DNA from: Okapia johnstoni
Lineage: Eukaryota; Chordata; Mammalia; Artiodactyla; Giraffidae
Assembly (NCBI GenBank): GCA_024291935.2
Contig: CM044320.1
Coordinates: 53,572,001-53,636,000 of the forward strand
DNA length: 64,000 nucleotides
Reading direction: 5' to 3'
Below the pieces are notes generated by a model. The model searched no databases, was not told where the DNA came from, and worked only from the letters and a program-made list of their open reading frames with translations. This document shows, piece after piece, positions 1 through 10,255 of the stretch (positions are counted from its first letter, which is position 1; each line of letters opens with the position of its first letter). A program made the translations under genes and the position numbers.

Positions 1-1473
1 ATAAAATTCCTTATTTGTCCAAAACAAAATTTGGTAACACAAGATTTGTTGGGTATGCATCCTTTGTCTCTATTTTCTAGTTGTGCTCTAGCAGGCATTT
101 CTATAGTCTATATATGAGGACCAGCTCAGGCTGACCCTTGCTTTTCTACATGTATGTGGGGTATACAACAGAAGTATGGACAAAAGCCTGGATCTGTTGA
201 TGTCTTCTCACTGAGAATGATGGTCTGACATTTCACAGCCCTCATCCAAGTCCCAGGCCTTTCATGACTTATTGCTTAGGACATAAAATCAATGACTAGA
301 GACTAGATCCAGAGCTTGCTCCTCTCCATATTTGCATTGAAAGGTCCCTTGGCATCAGGGCCATAGAAGGGCCAAGTTACTGCTCTTCCTATAAACCCAA
401 TTCATAAACAAAAAGTACAAAGGAGTATTGAACTGTGGGAAGCATTTTAAATCCTGGGACAGTTCTTACACACCCAAACCTGCAAGCATTCCCATTAACA
501 TAATCCCTTTAATTCTCTGCATTTTTATTACCCTTAATTGACTTTTGAAGTGAAAAAATTTTGACCCAGATTATGACAATCAATAAAGACAATATGTTTT
601 ATAAACAACAACAACAAAAAACAGAATAAATCCTTCCTGGCCTTACCTCCCAGGGCAGAGTTAAAATAAGCAATGTTGGATTATGCAGTGCTATTTATTT
701 CCTACCAAATAAACCAGGACGGGTTTATTTTTATGTTAATTAACAAGTTTAGATGAAAGGCTGTATCAAGCTGGAGACATTTCTGGAGAGGAAATAACGA
801 GCAGGCAGAAGTTTTGAAGTTCTGAGAATTCATTATCACACAAGTGATCACACTTAAACAGGTCACAGAAGCTTTCCCTCTGTGTCTGAGTAGATTGAGC
901 CTAAAATGGGACAGTCTGTTGCGGGTGTGGGGCCGCAAATTTTAAGAGTTTCTCCGGAAAGAAATACTACAATCTTCCTTGAAGTACCTGGTCCATTTAG
1001 TCAATGCTTTGAATAACTAGGGTAAACACTTAGCCCTTCCTGTGTTCTGTTGTAGAAATAAACAATATAATGATTCATAATGATGAATTACTCTGATCAT
1101 AAGAACAGTTAGGTTTTTAACTCCTCTTCTGTCACGCAGTGTAAGACTCCGATCCAAAGGGAAAAGTAATGGAGCAGGGGTCTGGAATTAAGCCCAGTCA
1201 TTCACTATGGCTGCCAGTTTCCATCCTTGGTTTTAGACCAGATTCAGTCTGTGTTTCCAGACCTTCACCCTAACAGTCTCAGCCCAGAGAGGCACTTGAC
1301 TCACAGCCCCAACCTCCACACTCACCCAGTTCTTTACAGACCCCTCTCACTCATTTCAACCTCACTTCTAATTATTAGGCCCAATTAAAATTCATGTCCC
1401 TGTTTCTGAGTCCTCCAGTGTCAGCACACCCAACCACCAACCATGCTCAACACATCACTTTGCTGGCACTTAC
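1..1473. other. TESPA1 intronic DNA, no recognisable feature
   Basis: AT-rich unique sequence downstream of the 43 nt TESPA1 exon on the minus strand. I saw no further coding match, no young SINE and no RNA gene. Short open frames here have no recognisable motifs. Confidence 0.6.
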
Positions 1474-1516
1474 CCACAATCTTGCAGCCAGTCTTCAATC
1501 TTGTTGATTGGATTTC
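1474..1516 (-). CDS. TESPA1: TESPA1 second visible coding exon (43 nt)
   Basis: Micro-exon of 43 nt with acceptor CTAG at 1520-1517 and donor GTAAGT at 1473-1468. It carries residues NPINKIEDWLQDC, flanked by split Gly codons (2 nt at each side), in phase with the preceding exon. The motif NPINKIEDWL is characteristic of the TESPA1/ITPRID IP3-receptor-binding module. It is too short to appear as an open reading frame. Confidence 0.87.
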
Positions 1517-2854
1517 CTAGAAAAGTCAGATATCAGATCACTGTGGGGACTGAAGGAGATCAGACTTCCTCCCTGGAACTCACCCTCTTCCACAAATTCA
1601 TCCTTATTCAAGCCACCTCATGAACCCTTTTTATTCAGATAAAACTTTCCCTTAAGATACAAGAGTGATACACCCATGTAAAAAAACAGTGGACATCTCT
1701 TTTCTCTTGGCCTCTGTGCCTCCTTTCTCCCAGAAACTTGGAGAATACCCCAAGGTTTGGGAACAGGGGTAGATTCTTCTGTTTAAAGAAAAAACAAGAA
1801 AAACCAGCACAATTTTGCTTTTGTCCTTTTTGTTTCCTATCAAATAAGCAAGGGTGGGGTTATTTACATAAGATTTATTTTTTATTTTACAATCATGTCT
1901 ATAGCATCATTTGAACCTCCAAGAAGTTCTAAGAGGCATGTGGAAAAGGTACTATTACTATTTCAGGTACTAATACTTCAATTAGACAAGTATGTCCTAG
2001 AGGGGTGCGTGACTTGCTAAAGGTCACATCAGTAACTGAGCAGCAGCTGGAGTCCAGGCACCAAGACTGAGTGTAGCTTTGTCACACAGACAACATAGAA
2101 ACACTCCAAACATTCACAGAGACCCCGGCCTGGGGTCCTCACAGCTACTCAAGATGATGCAAAAGTGTGCCTCTTCCTCTTTCTCAATCTTATGCCCTTT
2201 CTTTCGTACACAATTCATACCTTATGTCACTGTCTTTATGGTCTTCCCTTGAGCTCATTTAACCCAGTCAAAATGAGCCACATGGAGTGAGAGTGAAAGT
2301 TGCTCAGTCATGTCCGACTCTTTGCTACCCTATGGACTATACAGTTCATGGAATTCTCCAGGCTGGAATACTGGAGTGGGTAGCCTTTCCCTCCTCTAGG
2401 GCATCTTCCCAACCCAGGGATCAAATCCAGGTCTCCTTCATTGCAGGCAGATTCTTTACCAGCTGAGCCACAAGGGAAGCCCAAGAGTACTGGAGTGGGT
2501 AGCCTCTCCCATCTCCAGGGGATCTTCCCGACCCAGGAATCGAACTGGGGTCACCTGAATCGCAGGTGGATTCTTTACCAACTGAGCTATCAGGGAAGAA
2601 ACCGGGGACTCTCTGCCCACACGGCAGACCTGGGCATCCGTCACATATTCCCTATCATAAGACAATGTGCCTCTCTGTTTGGCCTCCTTACCTTCCTGGA
2701 AAACATCATCCAGGCCAGAGGGCTCGGCATCTGGGACATTCTGCAGGGCCGCTGCAGCCTCTTCCTCCAGGACCTGGGTCTGCCAGTGCCGGCTCTGACG
2801 GAGCCAAGCCCTGCGTCTCTCCCAGGACGTGGGGCTCAGCACAGAGCCCTCCAT
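1474..2854 (-). CDS. TESPA1: TESPA1, first two visible coding exons (partial gene)
   Basis: TESPA1 (thymocyte-expressed, positive selection-associated 1) is a cytoplasmic adaptor linking T-cell receptor signalling to IP3-receptor calcium release. Coding exon A is 2854-2692: the start codon sits in a strong context (GCCATGG) and 54 codons plus one base precede a canonical donor (AAG|GTAAGG). The protein begins MEGSVLSPTSWERRRAWLRQ and ends exon A at LDDVFQE. Coding exon B is 1516-1474 (43 nt): a CTAG acceptor, then the split Gly codon, residues NPINKIEDWLQDC, two bases of the next codon and the donor GTAAGT. Phases match. The join forms the start of the KRAP/ITPRID-type IP3R-binding domain, as recalled for human TESPA1. 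The remaining exons are expected below coordinate 1; I looked for the next one in 1-1473 and did not find it. A plain ORF reading of exon A runs through the donor into intron and a SINE, which is spurious. Identity rests on recalled family sequence. Confidence 0.88.
1517..2290. other. TESPA1 intron between the two visible exons, left part
   Basis: Mostly unique intronic sequence. A degraded MIR-type relic, read on the minus strand, lies at about 1920-2090 (the segment corresponding to 'gaggaaactgaggc...ggtcac...' of MIR). Nothing else recognised. Confidence 0.5.
1920..2090 (-). repeat. MIR SINE relic
   Basis: Contains the typical antisense MIR order: an AGGTACTAATA-like stretch, then 'gacttgctaaaggtcacatcagtaactgagc', then a tail corresponding to 'ctggagtccaggcac'. 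Diverged and without clear ends. Confidence 0.5.
2291..2598 (-). mobile_element. Composite Bov-tA SINE with duplicated tRNA-like module
   Basis: Read on the minus strand: a tRNA-Glu-like module (gctgatagctcagttggtaaagaatccacc-type promoter), a short stretch of Bov-A body, then a second complete tRNA-like module followed by a full Bov-A body ending in the 'gtccgactctttg...ctgagcaactttcactctc' end. The same two-module layout occurs at 26869-27181. It lies in TESPA1 intron close to the exon A donor. No clear target-site duplication was found. Confidence 0.85.
2692..2854 (-). CDS. TESPA1: TESPA1 coding exon with start codon
   Basis: 163 nt coding part of the exon: 54 full codons plus the first base of a Gly codon. 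The sequence is polar, with an acidic/alanine stretch EEEAAAAL at residues 30-37. Upstream on the minus strand there is a possible acceptor at 2900-2901 (pyrimidine-rich, then CTCAG), which would put a short 5' UTR segment at 2899-2855 and imply a separate upstream non-coding exon; this is inference. A composite Bov-tA SINE starts only 93 bp into the intron. Confidence 0.88.
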
Positions 2855-2899
2855 GGCGCCGCTTCAGACTTCAGGGCCTCTGGCCACAGGGATGCTATC

Positions 2900-3489
2900 C
2901 TGAGAGTTGGAACACAGTGATACACTGTCATCCTGTGTTCAGAATCCACCACCCCCATGGTTGCCCCCACATTTTCCCAGCTCTGCACAAAGGAGTATAA
3001 CCCTCTGCCTATTCAGGAGCTGGGAGGAGATGTCTGGGTCTTCAAAAAAAAAAAAAAAAAAAAAGGAATGCTCTGAACAACCTAAACACCAGGGCAAGGC
3101 TTTCAAATCTGGAAACTTGAAACATTGTATGATTTAAGAGACAATGAGAAAGGGCTGCCTCTCATGATAGGTGAGATGCCGTATTAGAAAACATTTTCTT
3201 TAATTCTTAAGAAATTTGTCTCCCAGAATATTCCACTGAAATGAAAATATCTTTAAATTTGCAACATGTAAATTTCACTTTATTTGATCTTCATAAACAT
3301 ATATGAAAGGGGAAAAATTAGATCTCAAAGTTTAAACCAATTTTCTAAAGGTCTCACAACCAGGATGTCACTCTAACTACAGTCATTCTCGGCTTGTTTT
3401 GTTTCCTGTTTAATGTAGGATTTCTCTGGGGGAAACGGGTGTGGGAGAATCCCATAATAAAAACAACATGGAGACACTGTTTTTATTGT
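2900..3489. other. Upstream flank of TESPA1 coding exon, unique DNA with a poly-A run
   Basis: Unique DNA upstream of the TESPA1 start codon. It carries a run of about 22 A at 3043-3064. No element body ending in this A-run could be identified, so its origin is unclear. It could hold a TESPA1 5' UTR or promoter, but nothing decisive is visible. Confidence 0.4.
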
Positions 3490-4603
3490 TGCTGTTCAGT
3501 CACTAAGTCATGTCCAACTCTGTGTGACCCCATGGACTGTAGCACACCAGGCTTCCCTGTCCTTCACTGTCTCCCAGAGTTTGCTCAAATTCATGTCCAT
3601 TGAGTTGGTGATTCAGCCCAATAATCTCATCTGCTGTTGCCCTTTTCTCCTTTTGCCTTCAACCTTTCCCAGCATCAGGGTCTTTTCTACTGAGTTGGCT
3701 CTTCACATCAAGTGGCCAAAGTATTGGAGCTTCAACTTCAGCATCAGTTCTTTCAATGACTATTCAAGGTTGATTTCCTTTAGTGTTGACTGGTTTGATC
3801 TCCTCGCAGTCCAAGGGACTCTCAAAGCTCTTCTCCAGAACCATGGTTCAAAAGCATCAATTCTTTGGTGCACAGCCTTTTTCATGGTCCAGCTCTCACA
3901 CTGATACATGACTACTGGAAAAACTATGGCTTTGACTATATGGACCTTTGTTAGCATAAAAGTGATGTCTCTGCTTTTTAATATACTGTCTAGGTTTGTC
4001 ATAGCTTTCCTTCCAAGGAGCAAGCATCTTTTAATTTCATGGCTGCAGTCACCGTCTGCAGTGATTTTGGAGCCCAAGAAAATAAAATCCGTCAGTGCTT
4101 CCACTTTTCCCCCTTCTATTTGCCATGAAGTGATGGGACTGGATGCCATGATCTTAGTTTTTTTAAGGTTAAATTTCAAACCGGCTTTTTCACTCTCCTC
4201 TTTCACCATCATCAAGAGGCTCTTTAGTTTTTCTTCACTTTCTGCCATTACAGTGGTATCATCTGCATATCTGAGGTTATTGATATTTCTGCTGGCAGTC
4301 TTGATTCCCACTTGTGATTCACCCAGCCCAGCATTTTGCATGATGTACTCTGCATGTAAGTTAAATAAGCAGGGTGACAATATAGTTTTGTCATACTTCT
4401 TTCCCAATTTTGAACCAATCAGTTGTTCCATGTCTGGTTCTAATGGTTGCTTCTTGACCTGCATACAGGTTTCTCATGAGGCAGGTAAGGTGTTCTGGTA
4501 CTCCCATCTCTAAGAATTTTCCAGTTTGTTGTGATCCACACAGTCAAAGGCTTTAGTGCAGTTGATGAAGCAGATGTAGACGTTTCTTTTCTGGAATTTC
4601 TGC
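3490..4603 (-). mobile_element. BovB LINE fragment (RTE-type), 5'-truncated
   Basis: The minus-strand reading encodes reverse-transcriptase and C-terminal segments typical of BovB: a YADD catalytic motif (in NNLRYADDTT), then [19 protein letters not shown] and FPVVMYQCESW. The 3' end has the 'tgtccaactctgtgtgacccc' signature shared with Bov-A SINEs. Frame is kept over about 234 residues but is broken elsewhere, so the copy is dead. Several substitutions against the other copies in this window suggest it is one of the older ones. Confidence 0.92.
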
Positions 4604-5689
4604 AGTTACCACCTTCAGAATCACCACCTTCTAATTTGTCATCTTGGGTTTCTCCCTGGCTCTGAGTTAATTCCCCAATTCATCAATGTGCTAATATTTC
4701 ATTTAGCACTGCCTAATCAACACTTGTGTATTCTTTCAAGTGATGCATTCCGATGGCATGAGCCACTTATTCGAAGAGGAAAACAGAGGGGATCAATCAT
4801 TCAATTGTGCAAATAGAGCTTAAAAGATTTGAGGCTAATATACTGTAATTTGCTTATACTCTGTCCTCCTGCCTCTTCTCTACCAGCTGCACACACAACT
4901 TCCACAGTGAACAGGTGGAGGTGGGACCAGCCCTCATCCCTGGAGCTGCCATAAACACTCCATCCTCATAGCTACACCTTTATCTGTTAGAGTTAGGAAA
5001 AATAAAAGGGGGAAAAATAAGAAGAGAGCCAGTTTCCAGAAACTCCTGCTTTTCAAACTCTTAAAAACAAAACCATCAGTGAAGCATTAATTTAGGCACT
5101 AAAATAGCTATTTTTGAAAAGAACATCCTAAATATAAAAGCCTCCTAGGGCAATAAAATTGTTTTGGATGCTTCTGTTTGTTACAGACAAAATATATTCA
5201 GAGGAAAAGGATACATAATTACTGCTGTCTGATCTAAATTCTTTTACCTCAGGTCCAGCCTAATGCATATTTTTCCCTCCATGGAGAGACAGCAGTTGGC
5301 ACTATGCAACTTTATTAACCCTGGACACTGGGCTCTTTGTCCACAGCCAGTGCCTTTGAGGGGAAATTAAATGATTGAATGAAGCCTGTGACGCAGAGTG
5401 AAGCCGCAAAGAGCGGTAGCAGAGAGAATTTGTTGTCCTTTGGCTAACGCTGCTGTGAGGTGATAAAACAAGGATGAAACTGCCACTGTAAAGAATTTAG
5501 GGAGAGAGTCTAAAAAGCCATCTTAGCCTGCATTTACCTGGTCCTGCACCACCATCCAAAGCATTTAATAGGCTGGCATCAGTCAGACTGGGGAAGAGAA
5601 TATCAAAGGTTGTCTTTAATTTCCAGAGCAAATGAACCTCACCTAAATCACAAGAAATCTTCAGCTCACCAGAACTTATTTGGGGATGA
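4604..5689. other. Unique intergenic DNA
   Basis: No young repeat seen. The part at about 5300-5480 has several CpGs and a more balanced composition than its surroundings and may be conserved, but I see no coding signal in it. Confidence 0.4.
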
Positions 5690-5815
5690 GGGGAATTTAA
5701 AAGGAAGTCAGAAAGGCAGGCGGAGAGGAAGGAAAGAAAGAGGGAAAGAAGTGAGAGAAGGAAGTCGGGAAGGGAGGGAAGAAGTGAAGGAAGGAGGACA
5801 AGAAGGAAGGAACAT
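5690..5815 (+). repeat. Polypurine (GGAAG/GAAA)-rich tract
   Basis: About 125 bp almost entirely of A and G on the plus strand, with irregular GGAA, GAAAG and GGGAAG units. Simple, low-complexity sequence; open frames through it are not genes. Confidence 0.85.
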
Positions 5816-7097
5816 GGATTCCCACATTCAGCCACTTGCTAATAGTATAACCTTGGCAAATTCACTCCATTTCTCTTGGCTCGTTTTCTCAGCGAGGATG
5901 CTATAGCCAAGCGCTGTGTCAGAATCTCACTAACTGAGATGAGTGATGGAGGCCTCTACTTGGGTTTTAACGTCCTCCATGATGTGAATCTATCCTGCAC
6001 TCCTCCTACTTCTTGGAAAATACATCACACTCATATAGACTCATTTCTCCTCTGCCCCTGAAAATGCTGATCTCTCTTTTAACCCCAGGCTTTTCACATG
6101 TTCTTTTCCCCTGTCTTCCCCCCATCTCAGCCTTTGACACACTCGACCTGCAAAGCCCAGCTCTCAAGCAATTTCTCTGTGAAGCCAGGCCTGGCTTCAC
6201 AGCCTCCAGACAATAGTCACTTCCACGTAGTTCCTTCCCTTCTTCATTGTTCTTATCATTAACATTATATTTTACTTGTTAAACTAATTCATTATTTACT
6301 CTTCTGATTAAAATAGAAGCTCCACCAGGACAGAGATTTTTCTCTGGGTTGTTCAATGCCATGTCCCTGATGCCTAAACAGAATCTAACTGGTTTTCTCC
6401 AATCTCTGCCACACTTGGATTATAGAGACGGGTTCAGGGACATTGTGGGGGAACACTAAAAGCACAGCAATATTCCGAGGCAGAAAGAAATAGAGTTGTC
6501 TGTTTAGTAGTAGCAGAAGGAAGCTGTGTTGCCGGAAGATAAGAAACTGGGTGTTCTTTGTGGATATCTGGAGGAAGTGGCAAATGATCATCAGACAAGC
6601 ACATCAGCAGTGTGAGTGTTAGAACTGAGGGATGTATGCACACAGCTGTCAGGATGGCACCTTGGAAGGTATGGGGGGGGGATCTTGTAATAGAAGGTAT
6701 GGAGGTATTTCCTCCAAACAAGTCATACAAAAACACACACCTGTGTGTACAGTGGAGTTTGGTGCAGTGAAAAAAGCACTGACTGGGAGTTGGGAGACTT
6801 GGGCATTCTTCCAAACTTGCTGTCCAATTAACTGACTTCCAGTAAGTCAATCAGATTTTCTACTTGGGCATTGACTTTGTCCTCTAGAAAGTGAATTGGT
6901 GGCAATCAGTGTTGTAGAGTTTGCCTCTAATAATAACATTTGTGAATTTATTCTAGTTGAATTTGAAATATTTGTAGGAACAAAACCATACAAAAGAAGC
7001 ATTTGTGTAGCTTTTCCTGTAAGAATTAGAAAATGGTCCAGTGGTCTTGGGAGTCACCTCCTACTTAAATTTACTTTCTATTAACACTGACTTATAA
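5816..7097. other. Intergenic DNA with MIR and L2 relics
   Basis: Contains a short MIR-like stretch at about 5825-5900 (plus; 'aaccttggcaaattcactcc') and an L2-like 3' segment at about 6230-6390 (plus; 'agaagctccaccaggacagagatttt...'). The remainder is unique. No gene recognised. Confidence 0.45.
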
Positions 7098-7312
7098 GGG
7101 CTTCCCTGGTGACTCAAACAGTAAAGAATCTGCCTGCAATGCAGGAGACTCGGGTTAGACCCCTGGGTTTGGAAGATCCCCTGGAGAAGGGAATGACTAC
7201 CCATTCCAGTATTCTTGCCTGGAGAATTCCATACACAGAGGAGCCTGGCGGGCTACAGTCCATGAGGTTGCAAAGAGAGACATGATTGAGTGTCTAAGAC
7301 TTTCACTTTCAT
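7098..7312 (+). mobile_element. Bov-tA SINE
   Basis: Full-length layout: tRNA-Glu-like head (gggcttccctggtgactcaa...) with A/B-box-like sequence, then the Bov-A body ending in a 'gagtgtctaagactttcactttca' tail. Several substitutions from the family pattern. Confidence 0.93.
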
Positions 7313-7439
7313 GAGGTTCCAGACTTAAAACTCCCTAGTGACCTAGGAAAGTGGTAAGCCTGGATGAGGGAGGCTGAAAGAAGACCAAAGGAGTGTGACT
7401 CAGTCAGAAGAGCTCATGGACCCCTGGCACTTCTTGAAC

Positions 7440-7705
7440 TTCTCTGATCCTTTGCCTTAGTTTATACAGTTTCATCTACCTTCCTCTCTACCCAACCATA
7501 TGCTATCTATCCTTTGAAGGCCTCCTCAAGTCATCTCTGTTTTCTCGCCCACTTCTAGCACCCAGCACATGTACCTATACCACATTCAGCAAGATGTATG
7601 TGCCTATGTTTCTTGTCATTATCCACCAATGCTTGAACCTCTCCCCTAAATCTTACTCAGGACATTGCACAGTACCTCACAACAGAAGGGGCTCAGTAGA
7701 CACTG
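7440..7705 (+). repeat. L2 LINE 3'-end relic
   Basis: The order 'tttgaaggcctcctcaagtc', '...ctagcacccagcacatg', 'cattgcacagtacctcacaacagaaggggctcagtag' matches the decayed 3' end of L2. Boundaries approximate. Confidence 0.5.
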
Positions 7706-8689
7706 TACCTGCAGAGAAGCAAGAATTGCGCTGGTGCTGAAAAATTATCCTCATCTAATGTATGTCCTAGGACAGGGACTCCACATGGTCTCAAATTCTA
7801 ATGTATCAGTATATGTTTTATATACCTTGTAATGAAGAGGAAGAAGGCTTGGGGCATAGTCACACCAAGGCTTTGTTGCTAGAACGTAGGGCCACACAAG
7901 TCTTACTGAATTTATAAGCTGAAACTATCAAATCCTCCTATCCTAAAAAACGAAAACAAACACACACACAAAAAACTGTCTTCCAGAATTTTCCATTGTA
8001 AATTTTTACTCCTTGGTCAAAAGTTCCTTTGGGATCTGAGGACCGTCTTTCTTAATGCTGGTTTGTATTATAATGTTATATTTAATCTATCTTCTGTAAG
8101 GATGGATGTCTGATAAATTTTCTCTGACATTTCCATTAACCATCTCCCCCCTCTCCCCCAAAGAAACAACAAAAATGTCACACTGGTTTTATTGCTACTT
8201 GTCTAAATCACTCCAAAGTCTTCTTTCCCCTTCTGCTACCATTTTCAGTCCTTTGTCTTTGCCTTCCCTACATTTCTCTAGAGATTTACTCCCCAAATGT
8301 TTCTCCATCATCTGGTGAGTGTTCTGGAAACTGAATACAACCAGAGAGGGAGTAAATTCTCTTTGTTCTGAGGATGTTATAGTTAAAAGAAAAAATTTCA
8401 GCAGATAGGATTGAAGTTAGACAAGAAGAATCACCATTCGTGGTTTAAGACTAGGGAGTTATTTAAGAGCTTTGAAAGGAGTATCTCCCAACCAAAATCA
8501 TCAGCAGAAGCAGTAACTTTTGTAGCAGAGAAAATCTTTATGGGTATGTGATTTTTACTACACTGAGATCATCACTTACTTCCAGGATCTCTTTTCTAAG
8601 GAATGTAGTCTGAGATTCACTTAATATTAACACGGGCAAGTCAAAGCAATAGGTATTCATAATAACTGAGATGTATAAAATTCCTTATA

Positions 8690-8875
8690 TTTACCCTTAA
8701 GATTTCCCCATAAACTACTTCACTTAATCCCAACAATCTCCTTGGAGCTAATTATTGTTATCTGAAGCTCAGAGTGATATGTGAGTGATCCAAGGTCATA
8801 TATTTAAGATCTTGTGGTACTGAGATTTAAACTCACATTGATCTGACACTAGTTGTATCATCTTTCCACTGGTAA
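8690..8875 (-). repeat. MIR SINE relic
   Basis: Antisense MIR order: 'aattattgttatctgaagctcagag', 'gtgatccaaggtcat', 'tgagatttaaactcacat'. Diverged. Confidence 0.6.
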
Positions 8876-9415
8876 TAGAATACAAGAATAACCTAAGATC
8901 ACCATGTAGATGTCAGCAGTAAATGCAATTTAGGATAAAAGGAAGGAGAAACTATGTTAGTAAATTTTCTATTCCACATCATGCTACATAAACTCTCCAT
9001 CTTATAATCTAGTATAGAGGAGGCAGATAAACCAAAAGTAATTTCGGCTCAACTTTGTTACCATCTTAGCAAAAGAAGAGTGGCTTTATTTGGTTAATAG
9101 CAGTCAAGAACCTAGGTTCTACTTTAGAGGAGAGTTTGCCTGGACTCTCACATTACTTTTAGGTGGTTGTAGCATTCAGAACATTTAGCAGCACAGGAAA
9201 ATCAGAGGCGATGCCAGTCAGAGTCCTTGGACTGGGTCCCACAAGTGCTCTGGCTAGCATGGCACTGAATTTTTGGTGCCATCTGGGGAGTCTTATAGGA
9301 AGCACTGGGATAGCTGGGTTAGTGATGGGCACTCAGAGGGCTTGAAACAATGAATATTCATCATAATTTGATATGAACATATTTTGATATTTTAACAACC
9401 ATTGGAGCCTACCAA

Positions 9416-9693
9416 CGGAGAAGGCAATGGCAACCCACTCCAGTACTCTTGCCTGGGAAATCCCATGGACGGAGGAGACTGGTAGGCTGCAGTCCATGGG
9501 GTCTCGAAGAGTCGGACACGACTGAGTGACTTCACTTTCACTTTTCGCTTTCACACATTGGAGAAGGAAACGGCAACCCACTCCAGTGTTCTTGCCTGGA
9601 GAATCCCAGGGACAGCGGAGCCTGGTGGGCTGCTGTCTATGGGGTTGCACAGAGTTGGACACGACTGAAGCAACTTAGCAGCAGCAGCAGCAT
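9416..9693 (+). mobile_element. Bov-A2 SINE (dimeric)
   Basis: Two tandem Bov-A units joined by a 'ttcactttcacttttcgctttca' linker and ending in a CAG microsatellite tail (agcagcagcagcag). Flanked by a 10 bp direct repeat AGCCTACCAA at 9406-9415 and 9694-9703, the target-site duplication. Confidence 0.96.
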
Positions 9694-9807
9694 AGCCTAC
9701 CAATCTGAACCTGCCAAATATCAGCTACAGTTACAGATACCTTACTATAGGGATGTTTTGAAGGGGTTTAGGAAGGATGGTCAACTCTTGAGAAGGAAAA
9801 CTGTAGA

Positions 9808-10040
9808 AAGAATGTGCACTGTGGAATCAGAATAAACCTTGTTTGAAATCACAGTTCTGTCTACTCACTGCGTATGTGTCCCTGGTGAAATTCCTTGTTC
9901 CCTCTAAACCTAAATTTTTTCACATATAAAACAGAGTAGCAGACTTGTTGAGTTATTGGGATTTAAACATCAGATAATGCATATTAAATCCCTGATGTAT
10001 AAAGGAGGTGCTTAATAAATATAGTTGTTATTATTATTAT
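9808..10040 (+). repeat. MIR SINE relic
   Basis: Sense MIR order: 'gtggaatcagaataaacc...gaaatcacagttctgtctac', '...ccctctaaacctaaattttttca', ending in 'ggaggtgcttaataaatatagttgttatt'. Diverged but ordered. Confidence 0.65.
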
Positions 10041-10132
10041 TAATTTTCCCTTGGTCTAAATCATTCACAAAAGTTGGGACATTTTCAGGAATAAGGAAAG
10101 GAGGAACAAGTAGTGGGCAGTAGAGTAGAAAT

Positions 10133-10255
10133 GTGTTTGTGCTCAATCATGTCTGACTCTTTGCGACCCCACGGACTGTAGCCCGCCAGGCTCCTCTGTC
10201 CATGGGGTTCTCAGGCAAGAATACTGCAGTGGGTTGCCATTTCCTCCTCCAGGGG
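10133..10255 (-). mobile_element. Bov-A monomer fragment
   Basis: A single Bov-A body on the minus strand, from the 'ctccaggggg' end to the 'catgattgagcaca' end; it lacks the tRNA-like head. Confidence 0.88.

Larger units (their letters stand above)
7313..9405. other. Intergenic DNA with L2 and MIR relics
   Basis: An L2-type 3' segment is visible at about 7440-7705 (plus) and an antisense MIR relic at about 8690-8875 ('ccaaggtcatatatttaagat...tgagatttaaactcacat'). The rest is unique, AT-rich sequence without a recognisable gene. Confidence 0.45.

Noticed and set aside
1..1473. Third TESPA1 coding exon
   Set aside because: I looked for sequence coding for the region after the DCG residues on the minus strand and found none; it is expected beyond the window.
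2441..2920. Plus-strand open frames of 159 and 144 codons
   Set aside because: They are antisense to the TESPA1 coding exon and a Bov-tA SINE.
7098..7170. tRNA-like sequences in the Bov-tA and CHR heads as tRNA genes
   Set aside because: They are SINE promoters; the cloverleaf is degraded and each is joined to a SINE body.
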